Shown: positions 62,275 through 64,000 of the stretch, piece after piece
Layout: the number at the start of each line of letters is the position of its first letter
How positions within the stretch are numbered: the stretch's first letter is position 1
From: JASJBU01 sp963797085
GTDB lineage: Bacteria > Pseudomonadota > Gammaproteobacteria > Chromatiales > Chromatiaceae
Assembly: GCA_963797085.1 (NCBI GenBank)
Contig: CAWCOA010000004.1
Coordinates: forward strand, 400,950-464,949
DNA length: 64,000 bases
Reading direction: 5' to 3'
The notes under the pieces: generated by a model
Told to the model about the DNA's origin: nothing
The model's database searches: none
What the model saw: only the letters and a program-made list of their open reading frames with translations
Program-made: the position numbers and the translations under genes

Positions 62275-63476
62275 TTAATCCGAACGACCAGGGGGTGAAT
62301 TGCGGAAGATGTATTGACCGAGGTTCTCGGTGCTGTACTCTCCCGTGTACCAGATATCTCCACCTACATACAATGTTCTCTTGCTCGAATCCACGAAAAG
62401 AGAAAGACCCTCTGCACCCAGTCCTTCATCTAGCTTGTTCCATTTTCCCTGCCAGTAAGCAATCCCGTCTGCTTGCGACCCTTTCTCTCCAACCACATGA
62501 AAACTACCGGTGACAATGAGCTTGCCGTCGTAGAACAACACATCCTCTACCCTTGCCGTGTAAGTGTCTTGTCTGCCTATTCCACCTTCGAACTCGTACC
62601 AATCTCCAGAACGGTAATACCATAGATTTCCTTCAACAGTATCGGGAGAAGGAAAGCTTTGTCCAGCCGCGATGAGAACATCTTCTTCTCCATCATAATC
62701 CATAGTAGTAAGTGAACGAACCAATGCGACAAACCCAATATTTCGCCAGTACGTTCCGTCTTCCAGGTATGCGATAGAACTGGTCTCATACGCAGCGCTG
62801 AAAGCACCACCGGCCACCAACTTATCATCCCACTCAGTCAGGCAATGGACTGGATTTGGTCTACCCGAACCTACTGCAGACCAGTTTGTACCATCCCATT
62901 TGGCTATATTCTCGGTAGTTATAGTTCCAGCTTCGGTGAAATTCCCACCTGCATAGAGTTCATCATTGAAGACATATAATGCGTACACACCTGGATAGTA
63001 TTCCCCTCTGACACCTGACCCAAGAGGTTCCCAGCCACCCGTCCAGCTATTCCATTTAGCAATGTTGTTGGCCTCTGATGATCCAGCTTGTCAAAGCTAC
63101 CAGCGACGATTAGGTCACCATTATATACCACCATTGCATTGACCACTGCATCTGTGCCTGTGAGGCCCGTGCCAATGGAGTGCCAAACTGATCCATCGAA
63201 TGCTGCGATGTTGTTCGCGTAGATGGTTCCACTGAGTATTCCACCAACAGATCCGAACTCACCGGCAACTAACAGTGCATTATTATATTCAATGATGTCA
63301 TAGACGCCGCCATCCGGTCCGCCGTAATTGATGTCGGAGAATAGGTCTGTCCAGCCACTAGGTTTCGGAGCGGAGATTGATTCGCTTACTGTAAGTGAAA
63401 GAGTCAAGACTACGACTGAGGCCAATGCAAATAATCTTGATATATTCGTGAATTTTAATTTCGGATACTTGAACAT
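62275..63476 (-). pseudogene. Exported beta-propeller protein with one frameshift
   Basis: Translation starts at ATG 63476 with a signal peptide (LFALASVVVLTLSLTVSES). Repeats of about 50 residues of the kind NNALLVAGEFGSVGG, NIAAFDGSVWHSIGTG and NGDLIVAGSFDK follow. At about 63085-63095 the frame shifts by one base; the other frame continues with NNIAKWN... FNDELYAGGNFTEAG and further repeats to 62275. Corrected, the product would be about 399 residues. Each repeat has an AGG/SF-type turn followed by I-A-x-W/Y, as in delta-60-like or Kelch-like propellers. Function unknown, probably surface-exposed. Confidence 0.75.
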
Positions 63477-64000
63477 GTTTTACTACCTCCTTGCGCCGCT
63501 ACACCCATGCTGTGAAGATGCACTAATTTACTACTGTCCTAAAATAAAACCCATCCTTCCTCAGATCACATACAATTACTTCCCACTATTATTTCTCCAT
63601 ACAACTTTTTTAATTAATTTGATTAATTCAATTATTCCTTACTTGAATATAGGAAATAAATTAATAAGACGTGTTACAAATTGTTTCAAAATACAAGAAT
63701 ATCAATGTCAGGGAAGGTCGGACTCTCTTTTTGTCTATAAAATCAGTAAATGGTATGGAAATTCAAAGTCGACGCAGAGATCGGAACGTACTATGGATTC
63801 CTGATTCTGTACGATTGTATCAGGTGCACTCCTGTTATCTAGTGGAAGATCTAGCAGCTCTTGCGAGTAAATATTTCCGTCATTCCTAGAGCCTATCCAT
63901 TAATGACGGCTCTGTCGGCAGAACTGTCGATTTAGCACATAATCTCAATAAATCGGGCAGGGCGATTTTGGTAGTTGACCTACAGATCGGGATGTCCGGT
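63477..64000. other. AT-rich window end without a recognisable gene
   Basis: The last 524 bp are AT-rich, especially 63530-63720. Short frames on the plus strand (63671-63889) do not look like protein. I see the upstream region of the propeller gene and nothing else that I can name. Confidence 0.45.

Overview
The window reads as a chromosomal segment of a free-living or symbiotic gammaproteobacterium. Housekeeping genes of gammaproteobacterial type (hda, a BolA gene, recQ, glgP, queD, amtB, the type II secretion helpers exeA/gspB) sit among many cyclic-di-GMP genes, a multiheme cytochrome c, TlpA-like redoxins and TonB receptors. This mix would suit a Chromatiales-like sulfur or redox generalist, but that placement is inference; no rRNA or taxonomic marker is present.

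Layout. 0.3-3.8 kb (minus): a redoxin/efflux operon (TlpA-like, CPFC thioredoxin, TolC-type channel, efflux adaptor, acylphosphatase). 4-9.5 kb: a PilZ-like protein, a YihY membrane protein, then the tight series arsC-type reductase, WrbA-like, hda, a frameshifted bolA and a glutaredoxin-like gene, closed by an array of five different hairpins. 9.6-14.5 kb: recQ, a sodium/amino acid symporter, a scrambled stretch with a gutted permease, and a cupin. 14.6-24 kb: signalling genes and glycogen phosphorylase, the latter in a run with a FIST sensor and a GAF-PAS-GGDEF-EAL protein. 24-27 kb: gspB and exeA.

27-33 kb (minus): an exported redox/surface locus with a nine-heme cytochrome c, three tandem paralogs of an unrecognised six-cysteine exported family (one fused to a single-heme module) and a seven-blade propeller lipoprotein. 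33.6-34.7 kb: an EamA transporter preceded by a candidate structured leader RNA with a strong intrinsic terminator. 34.9-47.8 kb (plus): three tandem TonB-dependent receptors (the third frameshifted), a YfiR-like periplasmic protein, a 1635-residue hybrid kinase/GGDEF/EAL protein and an HDOD protein. I read this as one outer-membrane-linked c-di-GMP locus.

47.8-57.7 kb: a nickel/cobalt-type transporter, a phosphopantetheinyl transferase, an IS21-family element with two extra small genes, queD, remnants of a chemotaxis operon and amtB. 57.9-64 kb looks like the start of an AT-richer accessory island. It opens with the 3' half of a tRNA-Met, followed by a 487-bp tandem duplication whose second copy is split by an ISL3 element (8-bp target duplication), a secreted trypsin-like protease and a frameshifted propeller protein.

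A theme across the window is single-base frameshifts in otherwise well-conserved genes (bolA, cytochrome leader, third TonB receptor, ISL3 transposase, propeller protein) and genes that keep both ends but lost the middle (permease, cheB). Read-level checking should separate assembly error from real decay.
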